The position numbers and the translations under genes are program-made. This document shows, one piece after another, positions 46,581 to 57,200 of a stretch of 64,000 bases of DNA; positions within the stretch are counted from its first letter, which is position 1, and each line of letters begins with the position of its first letter. Where the stretch lies: positions 930,001-994,000 of the forward strand of contig NZ_CP134605.1 in NCBI RefSeq assembly GCF_031844685.1. Reading direction: 5' to 3'. The notes under the pieces were generated by a model that was not told where the DNA came from, ran no database searches, and was given only the letters and a program-made list of their open reading frames with translations. The stretch is from Streptomyces sp. ITFR-21. GTDB lineage: Bacteria > Actinomycetota > Actinomycetes > Streptomycetales > Streptomycetaceae.

Positions 46581-47528
46581 ATGAGCCGGAAGAACCACCG
46601 TGTCGCCGTACTCCTGCTCGAAGGGGCGAAGCCGCTCGACGTCGGGATTCCGGCGCAGGTGTTCTCCAATCGGCCGAGCATGCCCTACGAGGTGCGGGTC
46701 TGCGGGCCCGCGCCCGGGATGGTGACCGGCGGCGACGGCCTCTCGTACCACGTGGCCGAGGGCCTGGACGCCTTCGAGCACGCCGACACCGTCTTCGTCC
46801 CCGGCTACCGGGAGCCCGCGGTCACCGAGCCGCCGGCAGCGGTCGTCGAGGCGCTCCTGGCCGCCCACGAGCGCGGCACCCGGCTCGCCGCCATTTCGAC
46901 CGGCGCCTTCGCGCTGGCGGCGGCGGGCCTGCTCGACGGCAAGCGGGCGACGACCCACTGGCACTACACGAAGGCACTGGCCGCCAAGCACCCGCACGTT
47001 CTGGTGGACGAGAACGTGCTGTTCGTAGACGAGGGCGGCGTGCTGACGTCGGCGGGCGCCGCGTCCGGCATCGATCTATGCCTGCACCTGGTGCGGCGCG
47101 ACCACGGCGTCGGGCTCTCCAACCACGTGGCGAGGCGGCTGGTGGCGGCGCCCTATCGCAGCGGAGGGCAGGCGCAGTACGTTCCCCGCAGCCTGCCCGA
47201 GCCGCTCGGCGACCTGTTCGCGAGTACGCGCGAGTGGGCGCTGGCGCACCTCGCCGAACCGCTGACCCTGGAGACGCTCGCACGCAACGCGAAGGTGTCG
47301 GCGCGCACCTTCTCCCGGCGGTTCGTGCAGGACACGGGCTACACGCCGATGCAGTGGGTGCTCCGGGCGCGGCTGGACTTCGCCCGCGAGCTGCTGGAAC
47401 GCAGCGACCTGGGCGTGGAGCAGATCGCCGACCGCGTGGGGCTCGGCACCGGCGCCAATCTGCGCCTGCACTTCCACCGCGTGCTCGGCACCTCCCCGAC
47501 GGAGTACCGCCACACCTTCTCGGCCTGA
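46581..47528 (+). CDS. GlxA family transcriptional regulator (DJ-1/PfpI plus AraC helix-turn-helix)
   Basis: 315 residues, ATG at 46581 with GGAGGAGACGAG upstream. Residues 1-180 form a DJ-1/PfpI-like domain (VAVLLLEGAKPLDVGIPAQV, TVFVPGYREPA, AISTGAFALAAAGLLDGKRA). The position of the nucleophile-elbow Cys in relatives (CTGAF) is Ser here. Residues 210-315 are an AraC-type double helix-turn-helix (LTLETLARNAKVSARTFSRR, then IADRVGLGTGANLRLHFHRV). The same operator-like sequence occurs before this gene and before gap, so it probably regulates both. Confidence 0.92.
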   Translation: MSRKNHRVAVLLLEGAKPLDVGIPAQVFSNRPSMPYEVRVCGPAPGMVTGGDGLSYHVAEGLDAFEHADTVFVPGYREPAVTEPPAAVVEALLAAHERGTRLAAISTGAFALAAAGLLDGKRATTHWHYTKALAAKHPHVLVDENVLFVDEGGVLTSAGAASGIDLCLHLVRRDHGVGLSNHVARRLVAAPYRSGGQAQYVPRSLPEPLGDLFASTREWALAHLAEPLTLETLARNAKVSARTFSRRFVQDTGYTPMQWVLRARLDFARELLERSDLGVEQIADRVGLGTGANLRLHFHRVLGTSPTEYRHTFSA

Positions 47529-47649
47529 TCGCTCCGATCGGCCCGAGCGCTCCGCCGCTCCCCGCGCGGTCTGTTCCGCGCTCGCGCGCCGGGCACGAGG
47601 TCCGCTCCCGGCCGGCGCGCCGGCCCGCTGGTCCCGCCGGGCCGGCGGG

Positions 47650-47700
47650 GGTGGCGGGATCCTTGCGGACGGTGGCAGAAGGTACGGCGAGATCCTTGCG
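47650..47700. promoter_or_regulatory. Two candidate GlxA boxes upstream of gap
   Basis: GGTGGCGGGATCCTTGCGG (47650-47668) and a second GATCCTTGCG (47691-47700), whose cores are 33 bp apart (three helical turns). AraC-type dimers commonly bind such direct repeats. The gap start is 91 bp downstream. Confidence 0.55.
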
Positions 47701-47790
47701 CATGCTGCCGTTCGGGCCACTGTCGGCCGGGCACGCGGGCGCCGAGCATGGAGGGCGGGACGAAGCACAACGCAACGAGAAGGAGCCGCC

Positions 47791-48807
47791 ATGACCCGCA
47801 TCGCCGTCAACGGATTCGGCCGCATCGGACGCAGCACCCTCCGCGCCCTGATCGAGCGCGGCAGCGACCTCGAAGTGGTCGCCGTCAACGACCTCACCGC
47901 CCCCGAGACCCTCGCCCACCTGCTCAGGTACGACAGTTCGGCCGGCCGCCTGGACCGCCCGGTCGAGGTCGACGGCACCGACCTGGTGGTCGACGGCCGC
48001 CGCATCACGGTACTCGCCGAACGCGAGCCCGCCCGGCTGCCGTGGGCCGAGCTCGGTGTCGACGTCGTACTGGAGGCGACGGGACGCTTCACCGCCGCGG
48101 ACGCCGCCCGCGCGCACCTGCGGGCCGGCGCCGGACGCGTGCTGGTCGGCGCCCCCAGCGAGGGCGCCGACGTGACGCTCGCCTACGGCGTGAACACGGA
48201 CGCCTACCGGCCCGCCGAGCACCTGATCGTCTCGAACGCCTCGTGCACCACCAACGCGCTGGCGCCGCTGGCCTCCGTGCTGGACGACCTGGCCGGCATC
48301 GAGCACGCCTTCATGACCACGGTGCACGCCTACACCCAGGAGCAGAACCTGCAGGACGGCCCCCACCGCGACCTGCGGCGCGCCCGCGCCGCAGGGGTGA
48401 ACATCGTGCCCACCACCACCGGCGCCGCCAAGGCCATCGGGCTGGTACTGCCGAACCTCGACGGCAAGCTGTCAGGCGACTCGATCCGCGTCCCCGTCCC
48501 GGTCGGCTCGCTCGTGGAGCTCAACACCACGGTCGCACGCGAGGTCACCCGCGACGACGTCCTCGCGGCCTACCGCGCCGCGGCCGACGGCGGACTCAAG
48601 GGCATCCTCGAATACGCCGACGAGCCGCTGGTCTCCAGTGACATCACCGGCCGGCCGGCGTCCTCGGTCTTCGACTCCGCCCTCACCCGTGTCACCGGCA
48701 AGCACGTCAAGGTGGTGGCCTGGTACGACAACGAGTGGGGCTTCTCCAACCGGGTCGTCGACACCCTTGAGCTGCTCGCGGCAGGAGCCCCGGGCGCCAC
48801 GGCGTAA
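47791..48807 (+). CDS. gap: Glyceraldehyde-3-phosphate dehydrogenase, type I
   Basis: 338 residues, ATG at 47791 with AAGGAG upstream. Full GAPDH pattern: RIAVNGFGRIGRSTLRALIE (NAD loop), VVAVNDLTAPETLAHLLRYD, ASCTTNALAPLASVLDD with the catalytic Cys, TTVHAYTQEQNLQDGPHRDL (catalytic His), RAAGVNIVPTTTGAAKAIG and WYDNEWGFSNRVVDTL. Oxidises glyceraldehyde-3-phosphate with NAD and phosphate. The preceding GlxA regulator and shared boxes suggest this is a specially regulated extra copy rather than the housekeeping gap of a pgk-tpi cluster. Confidence 0.95.
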   Translation: MTRIAVNGFGRIGRSTLRALIERGSDLEVVAVNDLTAPETLAHLLRYDSSAGRLDRPVEVDGTDLVVDGRRITVLAEREPARLPWAELGVDVVLEATGRFTAADAARAHLRAGAGRVLVGAPSEGADVTLAYGVNTDAYRPAEHLIVSNASCTTNALAPLASVLDDLAGIEHAFMTTVHAYTQEQNLQDGPHRDLRRARAAGVNIVPTTTGAAKAIGLVLPNLDGKLSGDSIRVPVPVGSLVELNTTVAREVTRDDVLAAYRAAADGGLKGILEYADEPLVSSDITGRPASSVFDSALTRVTGKHVKVVAWYDNEWGFSNRVVDTLELLAAGAPGATA

Positions 48808-49066
48808 CGCGTACGGGCAGCGGGGCGGTGGCGCGTACGGGCAGCGGGGAGGACCTCTCCGCTGCCGTCGCCGGGGTCGCCGACCGACCCCGGCGGCCCG
48901 GAGCCGCCGGACCCGCCGACCCTGCGCCGCGCACGCCGCCACACCCCGGCCCGGCCCGGCGCCCGCGGCGGCGTACGACAACCCACCCCCGGCGCCCGCG
49001 GCGGCGTACGACAACCCGCGCCGGGTGCCGGCGCTCAGCTCAGCACCCCGCGTCAGCGCGCCCTCG
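48808..49066. repeat. Intergenic direct repeats
   Basis: CGCGTACGGGCAGCGGGG is repeated at 48808-48825 and 48832-48849 (24-bp period). A 27-bp sequence beginning GGCGCCCGCGGCGGCGTACG is repeated at 48958-48984 and 48991-49017 (33-bp period). No gene is visible between gap and the pirin fragment. Confidence 0.75.
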
Positions 49067-49231
49067 TCAGCGTTCGCGCCCCCGTGCCTTGAGCGGGGTC
49101 ACCGGCAGCTGCGGTGCCGGCAGGCGGGGGCCGGCGTAGCCGTGGACGTCGCCGAAGCGCTGTCCTTCCTGCCAGGCGGTGCGGGCCTCGGTGATCTCCT
49201 CGGGGGTGCGGGCCGCGAAGTTCCACCACAT
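49067..49231 (-). pseudogene. Displaced 3' end of a pirin gene
   Basis: 54 codons reading MWWNFAARTPEEITEAR, then RFGDVHGYAGPRLPAPQLP, VTPLKARGRER and TGA. It aligns end to end with the last 54 residues of the intact pirin at 59892-60860 (MWWNFVGRSADDIRRAR, RFGEVHGYNGERLTAPALP, STPLKPRGRER). Its codons are normal for this genome (CTG, CTC, AAG), unlike the same part of the intact gene. Homology stops exactly at the ATG that closes the 16-bp repeat shared with 60041-60056. I read it as the original 3' end of the chromosomal pirin gene, pushed away by an insertion. Confidence 0.85.
49216..49231. other. Left core attachment site (attL)
   Basis: CGAAGTTCCACCACAT, encoding the MWWNF(A/V) boundary of pirin on the minus strand; identical to 60041-60056 and in the same orientation. 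Confidence 0.7.
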
Positions 49232-49252
49232 ACCACGTGATCCGGGACTTCG

Positions 49253-49270
49253 CCCAGGTCAGGACCTGGG
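49253..49270. promoter_or_regulatory. Inverted repeat CCCAGGTC-AG-GACCTGGG near attL
   Basis: Perfect 8-bp arms separated by AG, between the left core site and the integrase start. Could be an operator for the integrase or a recombination accessory site. Confidence 0.5.
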
Positions 49271-49283
49271 TTGACGATCTGCC

Positions 49284-49301
49284 GTCAGCAAATCGTCAGC
49301 A
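49284..49301. repeat. Arm-type repeat pair GTCAGCA-N4-GTCAGCA, left
   Basis: GTCAGCA at 49284-49290 and 49295-49301, 11 bp apart. The same pair with the same spacing is at 59706-59723, at the other end of the element. Confidence 0.65.
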
Positions 49302-49324
49302 TCGGTCCAGGAGGTGGCGCGGCT

Positions 49325-49396
49325 ATGGTCGCCGGCACGACGTCCAAGAAGCTTGCCCGTGGCATGGGTTCCTTCTTCAAAGAGTGCGAGCACAGT
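49325..49396 (+). pseudogene. Integrase N-terminus, truncated by IS701-family insertion
   Basis: The ATG at 49325 is preceded by AGGAGG. The first residues, MVAGTTSKKLARGMGSFFKE and CEHS, match the start of a large group of Streptomyces tyrosine integrases (GSFFKxCxC..., followed in intact proteins by a cysteine/proline box and the arm-binding domain). After ~24 codons the reading runs into the IS terminal repeat. The rest of the gene is not recognisable on the other side of the IS. Position beside attL, pointing inward, is where such an integrase is expected. Confidence 0.65.
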
Positions 49397-50907
49397 CACG
49401 GCAGCTGTAGTTCCTTGATCGGTGGGTCATCGTTGCTGGTCAAGCGGTTGCTGCGGCGGTGATGTTGTTCCAGCGGCGGTGGGCTTCGGCGGCCTGGTGC
49501 TGGTGGTGGCGGCGCCAGGCAGACCAGTGCAGGACGTGCTCGCGGTCGCGTCGGGGGCTGGGCAGAGCGGTGATCCGCAGCAACCGCAGGATCTCGCGGA
49601 CGCTGGGCGGGATGAGCCGGTGGCCCGGGGGTGCCGCGATGGTGGTGCGGGCGTGAGTGACGGCGAGGACGGCGGTGGCGGGCATGCTGATCAGGGTCCA
49701 GCGCATCCAGGAGTTCCAGCTGGTCGTCTGGCCCTGGTCCAGGCCGGCTACTCCCTTGGCGAGCTGGAAGTCCTTCTCGACCCGCCGCCTGCGGCACACC
49801 ACATCCACGAGACTCGCCAGGGCGACGGGGGCGACGGGGGCGACGGAGTGGCAGCGGTAGAAGGACAGTTCGCGGGTGTAGCGGTGGCGGCGGACCAGCA
49901 CGACGGAGTGCCCGGCATCCTGGCCGCCGGGGGTGTCGCGGCCGTCGGGCGTGTCGTTGCTGCGGATGTCGAGCATGGCCCAGTCGTAGTGGCGATCGCC
50001 CTTGGGGCTGTGGCCGGTGCGCATGCGCATCCAGTTCCGTTTCGGGACGCGGGCGGCGAGTTCGGTCACGGTCAGGCGGCCGACGGCGGTGTCCACGCGG
50101 TGGTCGGCGCGGACGGCCAAGACGTAGTCGAAGCCGAGCGTTCGCGCGGTGCGGCGAAGTTCAAGGCCTCCGTAGACCTCGTCGCCGGCCAGCCACCGGG
50201 CCGGTATGCCCAGGGCACGGACGCGCTGGAGCATAGCGGCGGCCAGTTGTGGCTTGGTGGCGAACTCGATGTCGTCCGGAACGCCGGTCAGCAGACGGCG
50301 TTCTTCGTCGGCGGCCCAGTCCGCCCCGAGGCAGAGGGCGCGGTCGATCGGGGCGTGTCCACGGGCGGTGGCGTAGGTGAGGTGGACGGCGACTTGGCAC
50401 AAACCGATCCCGCCCAGGGCTCCGGAGTACTGCCTGGCCGCCCCGACGCAGTCGGCCGAGGACTTCTCGTCGCCGGTCTCGTCCACCACCAGCACCGCCT
50501 GGCCGTCGGCGAGTTCGCCGGCGGTCCACATCGCGATCCGGTCTCGGGCGGTGTCGTGGTCGACGCCCGCGCGGGACAGGAAGTGCTGCAGCCGGTGGGT
50601 GCCGGAGTGTCCGAGTGCCTCGGCCAGAGTCCAGCAGTTACGGGTGTCCTGCTCCATCAGCATCGCCTCGCACATCTCCCGGGCCGGAGCGCGGGGTTCA
50701 CGGCGTCCGAAACAGTCCGTGATCCGGCCGGTCACCGCCCCAAGCGCAGCCGTCCACTCCCGCTCGGCTATCGTGGCCTCCACGGCCACCTGCTCTTGAT
50801 ACGTCGTCACAAACGTTCATGATCACGGTGGCCGTACCCATGCCCGCAGCCACCCCGGCCCGCTGACCAGCTACGAAGCCCTACCGGCCGGAACCACAGC
50901 CGCCGTG
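49397..50907. mobile_element. IS701-family insertion sequence
   Basis: Terminal inverted repeats CACGGCAGCTGTAGTTCC (49397-49414) and the complement of 50890-50907 (CACGGCGGCTGTGGTTCC) agree at 16 of 18 positions. One transposase gene fills the element. Flanks show a possible short CAG duplication (49393-49395 and 50909-50911), which is weak. It interrupts the integrase gene. Confidence 0.8.
49440..50810 (-). CDS. IS701 family transposase
   Basis: 456 residues, GTG at 50810. DDE transposase of the IS701/IS4-like type: first Asp in AVLVVDETGDEKSSADCVG, followed by RQYSGALGGIGLCQVAVHLT, second Asp in IPARWLAGDEVYGG, and the Glu in RRRVEKDFQLAKGVAGLDQG. Length and motif order are complete, so it could be active. 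Reads leftward, opposite to the integrase and the Rhs gene. Confidence 0.93.
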   Translation of the reverse strand: MTTYQEQVAVEATIAEREWTAALGAVTGRITDCFGRREPRAPAREMCEAMLMEQDTRNCWTLAEALGHSGTHRLQHFLSRAGVDHDTARDRIAMWTAGELADGQAVLVVDETGDEKSSADCVGAARQYSGALGGIGLCQVAVHLTYATARGHAPIDRALCLGADWAADEERRLLTGVPDDIEFATKPQLAAAMLQRVRALGIPARWLAGDEVYGGLELRRTARTLGFDYVLAVRADHRVDTAVGRLTVTELAARVPKRNWMRMRTGHSPKGDRHYDWAMLDIRSNDTPDGRDTPGGQDAGHSVVLVRRHRYTRELSFYRCHSVAPVAPVALASLVDVVCRRRRVEKDFQLAKGVAGLDQGQTTSWNSWMRWTLISMPATAVLAVTHARTTIAAPPGHRLIPPSVREILRLLRITALPSPRRDREHVLHWSAWRRHHQHQAAEAHRRWNNITAAATA

Positions 50908-51274
50908 TCAGACTTGCGGCACATCGAAGCTCCTGTGGTTCGAGGCTACTTGGAGGTCACCTCGTCCAACCGGAGCTTCGTTGCGTTCGTGACGGGCCAA
51001 TCCCACCCTCCTGCCCACCGTGACCTGCAGACTCAACCCTCGCGGGGACTTTGAGACGCCCCTGGGCCGTGGGCCAGGGGCAACCTTTCCGGCCAGAATC
51101 CGGGCACTCTTTCGCTCCGATGTTTAAGCTCTAGATAAAGGAATGGAATATTCCGGCTCCACAGAAATTCCATAGAATGCGAACTGTCTGATTCGTATAT
51201 GTATTGCGATCTTTACTGTCTCTTCTGGTCGGTCCCCGCTCCGTGGGACCGGCAGGCATCGATGGAGGAGATGT
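50908..51274 (+). promoter_or_regulatory. AT-rich promoter region of the Rhs-type gene
   Basis: 367 bp without a recognisable gene. The first ~150 bp (a short frame reading HIEAPVVRGYLEVTSSNRSF) may be leftover integrase-side DNA. 51120-51230 is far richer in A/T than the rest of the window and contains the palindrome GGAATATTCC (51145-51154) and a -10-like TAGAAT (51173-51178). GGAGGAG at 51264-51270 is the ribosome site of the next gene. Confidence 0.5.
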
Positions 51275-54200
51275 ATGAGCAGGCGTGGGGGGGCTTGGCA
51301 CGCGCGTGCCTGGCCGAGTCCGGGGTGGGGTCTGACGCGGTCGTTGGCGTCGGTGCTGGTGATGGCCTTGGCCGTCGGGGCGTTGGACGGTGCGAAGGCG
51401 GCCATCGCCGCGCCCGGCAAGCCGGTGCGTCACGAGAAGGCCTCGGCGCGGTACGCGAGTTCGGCGGCTGATATCCCGTCGGCGCGGGTGGCGGCGCGGT
51501 TGTCGGGCCGGCGGGTGGAGGCGCTCTCGGAGCGGACCGAGACGTCGACGACGTGGGTGAACGCCGATGGTTCGCTGACCAGTGAGATCTACGCTGGACC
51601 GATCCGGTTCCGGCGGGACGGCAAGTGGCGTGCGGTTGATCTGGATCTGGTGGCCGCGGCCGACGGCAGCGTGGCGCCCGAGGGGCATCCGGAGGGCCTG
51701 AAGCTGGCGGGCGGCGGTGGGACCGTCGTGCGGTCGCTGGCCGCGGGCCGGAGTGCGGCGGCGCGTGATCTGGTGACGTTGGGCAGTGGTGACCAGCGGA
51801 TCGCGTTGCAGTGGAAGGGTGGTCTGCCGACGCCGGTGCTGAATGGCACGCGTGCTACGTATCCCGGTGCGATACCCGGTGGTGACGTGGTCGTCGAGGC
51901 TACGCGGACCGGTTTCGAGCAGTTCGTGGACATCGACCAGCGGCCCGCGCAGGACGGGTACGCGTACACGCTGCCGCTGAAGGCGAAGAGGCTGACGGCA
52001 AAGCAACTGGCTGACGGCAGTGTGGTGTTCACCGACGCCAAGGGACACAAGCAGGCGACGATGCCGGCGCCGGTGATGTGGGACGCGGCCGTGGACCCGG
52101 CCTCCGGCCTGCACACCCACCGGGCGCCGGTGAAGCTCCAGGTGGTCAAGGACGGCGTCGACAAGGGCGCCGTCGACCTGGTGTTCACCCCCGACGCCGC
52201 GTTCCTAGCCGATCCGGCGACGAAGTTCCCGGTGACGGTGGACCCGTCGACGGGTGCGATGTCGAACCTGTTCGACACCTACGTCCAGCAGGGCGTCACG
52301 ACGGACGAGTCGACCGACACCGAGCTGGACCTCGGTAATCCGGGGACGACGAACTCCGACGGCACGCCGCGTACCGCCCGGTCGTTCATCACCTGGAACA
52401 CCGCGCCGTTCTCCAACGCCCTGGTGTCGAGTGCGACGTTGAGCCTGTGGAACTTCCACTCGGGCAACACCGACTGCGCGGCGTATCCGTGGGAGGTATG
52501 GGCTACCGGTGCGCCGTCGACGTCGTCGCGGTGGACGGCGCAGCCGACATGGAACGAGAAGGAGGCGACGTCTACGCAGACCCGCGGCAACCCTGCCTGT
52601 ACGGGGTCTCCGGACGGGTGGGTGCCTGCCGACGTCACCAACCTGGCTCAGGTGTGGGCGTCTGCTCAGAATGCGACCTCCAGCATGGGGCTGCGGGCTT
52701 CTTCGGAGTCGGTGGTGAGCCAATGGAAGCGGTTCAACTCGGCCAATGCCGCAACGAACCCGCCGAAGTTGGTCGTGACCTACAACTACCGGCCGAAGAA
52801 TGGATCCGATCCACAGGCAGGTCCGCCGTTTTTCAAGGGCACTGGGGCCATGTGGTTCACCAACACCACGACCCCCACGCTTCGGGACACGTTCGCCGAC
52901 CCCAACAACGACAAGGTCCAAGGAACGTTCCAGGTCGCGGACAACACCACGGGGACCCAGGTCGGCAGCAACCTGGCCTCGGCATTCGTACCGGCGGGCA
53001 AGCCTGTGTCCGTCACGGTGCCGTCCGGGCTGCTGACCAATGGCAAAGTCTACAAGTTCCGTAGCACTTCCTACGATGGGACCAGTTACAACCTGGGATG
53101 GGGGCCCTACACCACTTTCACTGTGGACACTGCGGCTCCTTCAGCGCCCGTGTCGATCACATCGACGGACTACCCGGCCATGAGCTGGGTGAAGGGAACC
53201 GGGCAACCGGGCATGTTCACGGTGGCGCCCCCGTCCGGAGAACAGACCGGGCTCGAGTGGTCCATCGACGACGGCGAGAACTGGAACAGCGTCGCCACCG
53301 GAGGCGCCACGACCCCGGTGACCATCACCGTCACACCGCAGCAGGCCGGTACGCAGACCTTGCAGGTGCGTACGACAGACCGGGCGGACAACAAGTCGGA
53401 AGCGCTCGAATACGACTTCCACGTAGGACCGGGTGCCATCACCCAGCCAGACGACGGAACCAGCACCGCGGCTCGTCTTCCGCTGGCCGCCGAAGCAGAC
53501 AGCAGCAAGTACACGGCTGTGACGTTCTCCTGGCGGCGCGGTGACGCCACGGCCTGGTCGCCGGTCCCGGTCGGTGACATCACGGTCGCAGGGGCACCCC
53601 TCTCGGCATGGCCTGTTGCACTGAGTACGGGCAAAAGCCCTGCCCTCACCTGGAACGCCACACACACAGTCGACCCCGACGGGTCGGTCCAGGTACGCGC
53701 AGACTTCACCGGCCCCTCCGCCGCGGCCACGTCATCCGACCCGGTTGACGTTGTCGTGGACCGTACCGCTGACTACGCCGATACCGACGAGATCGGACCC
53801 GGCTCGCTGAACCTGCTCACGGGCGAGTTCACGCTCTCCGGGACCGACGCCTCGGTCTTCGACATGTCCGTCTCCCGCACAGCCTCATCCCGCTCGCCGC
53901 AGGCCGGCGCTCAGCAAGAGGGGCAGGCAGCGATCTTCGGGAAGGAATGGCTGGCCGGTACCAAGGCCAAGAAAGTCGACTCGGACTACACCCAGATCGT
54001 CAAGACATCCGCGACATCCCTCACCGTTACTCGGGCTGACGGATCCAAGGTCAGCTTCACATCACTGTCGGCCGGTGGATGGAAACCGCAGACCGGCGAC
54101 GAAGACCTCACCCTGACCGGTTCGTTCAGCGCGTCGAACTTCGTCCTGTCCGACACCTTCGGAATCGTTACCACCTTCACCAAGGTCTCCGGCAGCTCCA

Positions 54201-57200
54201 CCACGTGGACGATCAGCAGCGCTCTGGCGGACGGACTGGCCAACTCCACCACCACCACGGTCTCCGAAACGGCTCCCGGTGGGACCTTGAGCAGGCCGAA
54301 GCAGATCATTGCTGCCAATTCAGCCACCACCGTGGCCGCCTGTGCAGCGAACCCCGCCACCAAGGGCTGCCGGGTCCTGGACTTCGTTTACGCTACGGCG
54401 ACTACAGCAACTTCCACGACCACGGGAGACTACAGCGAGCAGGTCTCGTCGTTGCGTCTGTGGGCCACCGCTCCCGGTGCCTCGGCATCCACCGCAACCC
54501 CTCTCGCCCAGTACGCCTACGACAGCAGCGGCCGGCTGAGGGAAGCCTGGGACCCTCGGATCACGCCCTCGTTGAAAACCCTGTACACCTACGACAGCGT
54601 CGGCAGGGTCGCCACAGTCACTCCAGCGGGAGAACTTCCCTTCACCTTCGCCTACGGCAACGCCGGCGGGACCCCGGCCTCCGGCGACGGCATGCTGGTG
54701 TCGGTTTCCCGTCCGACCCTCACGCCCGGCTCCGCATCGGCGACTAACGGAACCGCCACCACGAGCGTCGTCTACGGTGTCCCTCTGACCGGAGCCAAGG
54801 CCCCGATCGATCTCAGCGCCTCGGCTGCCGCAGCGTGGGGCCAGAGCGACCTGCCCACCGACGGTACGGCCATCTTCCCCGCCGACCAGGTCCCCTCCGA
54901 CCACGGCGGCAGCAGCCTAGCCGCCACCAGCTACACCCGGGCAGACCTCCACTACCTGGATGTATCCGGCCGTGAAGTCGACTCTGCCGCGCCTGGTGGA
55001 CACGTCGAGGTCTCCCAGTACGACCGGTTTGGCAACACGGTCCGATCGCTCACCGCGGCCAACCGTGCCCTGGCGCTCGGTACGTCCACCCAACAGCAGC
55101 AGCAGCTCACGGAACTCGGGATCATCAACCTGCCGTCCCGTGAACGGGCGCAACTGCTGTCCTCCACCAGTGTCTACAACACCGAAGGCAACCAGGAGCT
55201 CGAGACCTTCGGACCGATCCACGCGATCACTCTGCAAAGCGACCTTGTCAGCTCCGGCACCACCTATGCGACCGCCGGAACACAGGTGATCGCACGACAG
55301 CACACCCTCAACACATACGACGAGGGCCGGCCGACCGACGGGACCGCCACCGTGGCGGACATGGAAACCCGTCAGACCACCGGCGCACAACCGCGATCAT
55401 GGCCGACTCTCCTGGCCGACAGCCGGGTCACCACCACTGGCTACGACTGGGTTAAGGGCCTGGCCACCACGGCCGTCCAGGACCCCACCGGCCTGGCCCT
55501 CACCACCCGCACCGCATACGACGACCAGGGCCGCGTCACCAAGAGCTCCTCTCCGGCATCCAACGGAGCCGACGCCGGAACCACCATCAGCACGTACTAC
55601 AGCGCCGACGGCACAGCGCCCTGCGGCCAGCACCCCGAATGGGCCGACGAACTCTGCCAGACCTCGTCCGCGGCACCGACCACCGGAGGCGGCACCAATC
55701 CTGCCGACCGACCGGTGACAACCACTGAATACGGACTCTACGGCCAGCCCGTCAAAACCACCGTCAGTGCCGGCGGTTCCACCCGCACCACCACCATCGG
55801 CTACGACACCGCCGGCCGGCAGACCACCGTCACCGTCACCGGAGGTCTCGGTACCGCGCTGACCGCCACCACGACCCACTACGACCCGTCCATCGGACTG
55901 CCCAACGAGCAGGACGCGGCCACGGGCGAGAAGCTCACCTCGTCCTTCGACCAACTCGGCCGGACCATCGCCTACACCGACACCGACGGGTCGATCACCA
56001 CTACCCGCTACGACGCCCTCGATCGACCCACCAGCGTCACCGACAGCGCCCCATCAACCACCACCTACACCTACGACACGGCAATCGACCCACGCGGCGC
56101 TGCCACCTCGATGACCGACTCCGCCGCCGGCAGCTTCACCGCCCGCTACGACGACAACGGGAACATAGCCACCCAAACCCTTCCGGGCGGCTACACATTC
56201 ACCCAGGAGCGGGACACCACCGACACCCCGGTCAGCCGCGTCTACACCCGCACCAGCGACAACACCGTCGTCCTCTCCGACGGCATCACAACCACCGTCA
56301 ACGGACAGACAGCGACACACACCGGCACTCCCGGCATCACTGCCGCTCAGGACTACACCTACGACAGCGCCGGCCGACTCAACGGGGTCCACGACAGTAC
56401 CCCGGACGGCGTCTGCACCACCCGCTCCTACACCCTCGACAGGAACTCCAACCGCACCGGCCTGGCCACTACCGCCTCGGCCGTCAACGAAGACTGCCCG
56501 AGCGCCGGAACCGCAGTCATCTCCCGCTACGACAGCGCGGACCGCCTGGTCAACACCGGCTACACCTACGACGCCTTCGGCCGCACCACAGCCATGCCCG
56601 GTGCGTCCCTGGCCTACTACACCAACGACCTCCTCCAGCAGGAAACGGCCGGTACGCAGCGTCAAACCTGGACTCTGGACCCTGCACAGCGCTACCGCAC
56701 CACCACCACGGAGACGAACGCGGCCGGGACCTGGACCGCCAACGTAACCAGGACCAACCACTACGACTCCGACAGCGACAGCCCCCGCTGGATCACCGAA
56801 GGAACAGCCGGACCCGTCACCCGCAACGTCACCGCGCTCGACGACTCCCTCGCCGCGACCACCAGCGCCGGCCAGATCGTTCTCCAACTCAGCAATCTCC
56901 ACGGAGACGTCAATCTCCAACTGCCTCTGGATGCCTCGGTCGCCCCTGTCGTACAGGACACCGACGAGTACGGAAACCCGCGCAGCGCAAGCACCGCCCG
57001 TTACGGCTGGCACGGCGCAGAGCAACGCTCCGCAGAGACACCCACCGGGATCATCCTGATGGGAGTACGCCCCTACGCCCCGGCCATCGGCCGATTCCTC
57101 ACCACCGACCCCGTCGCGGGTGGTAGTTGCAACGCCTACGAGTACGCCTGCGCCGACCCCCAGAACAACAGCGACCTGACCGGCACTTCGACCAAGAGCC

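Noticed and set aside
49253..49270. Terminator
   Set aside because: No gene ends immediately upstream on either strand that would need it except the 54-codon pirin fragment reading away from it; kept as a possible operator instead.
50908..51060. Continuation of the interrupted integrase to the right of the IS
   Set aside because: The short frame there shows no arm-binding or catalytic integrase pattern that I can recognise.
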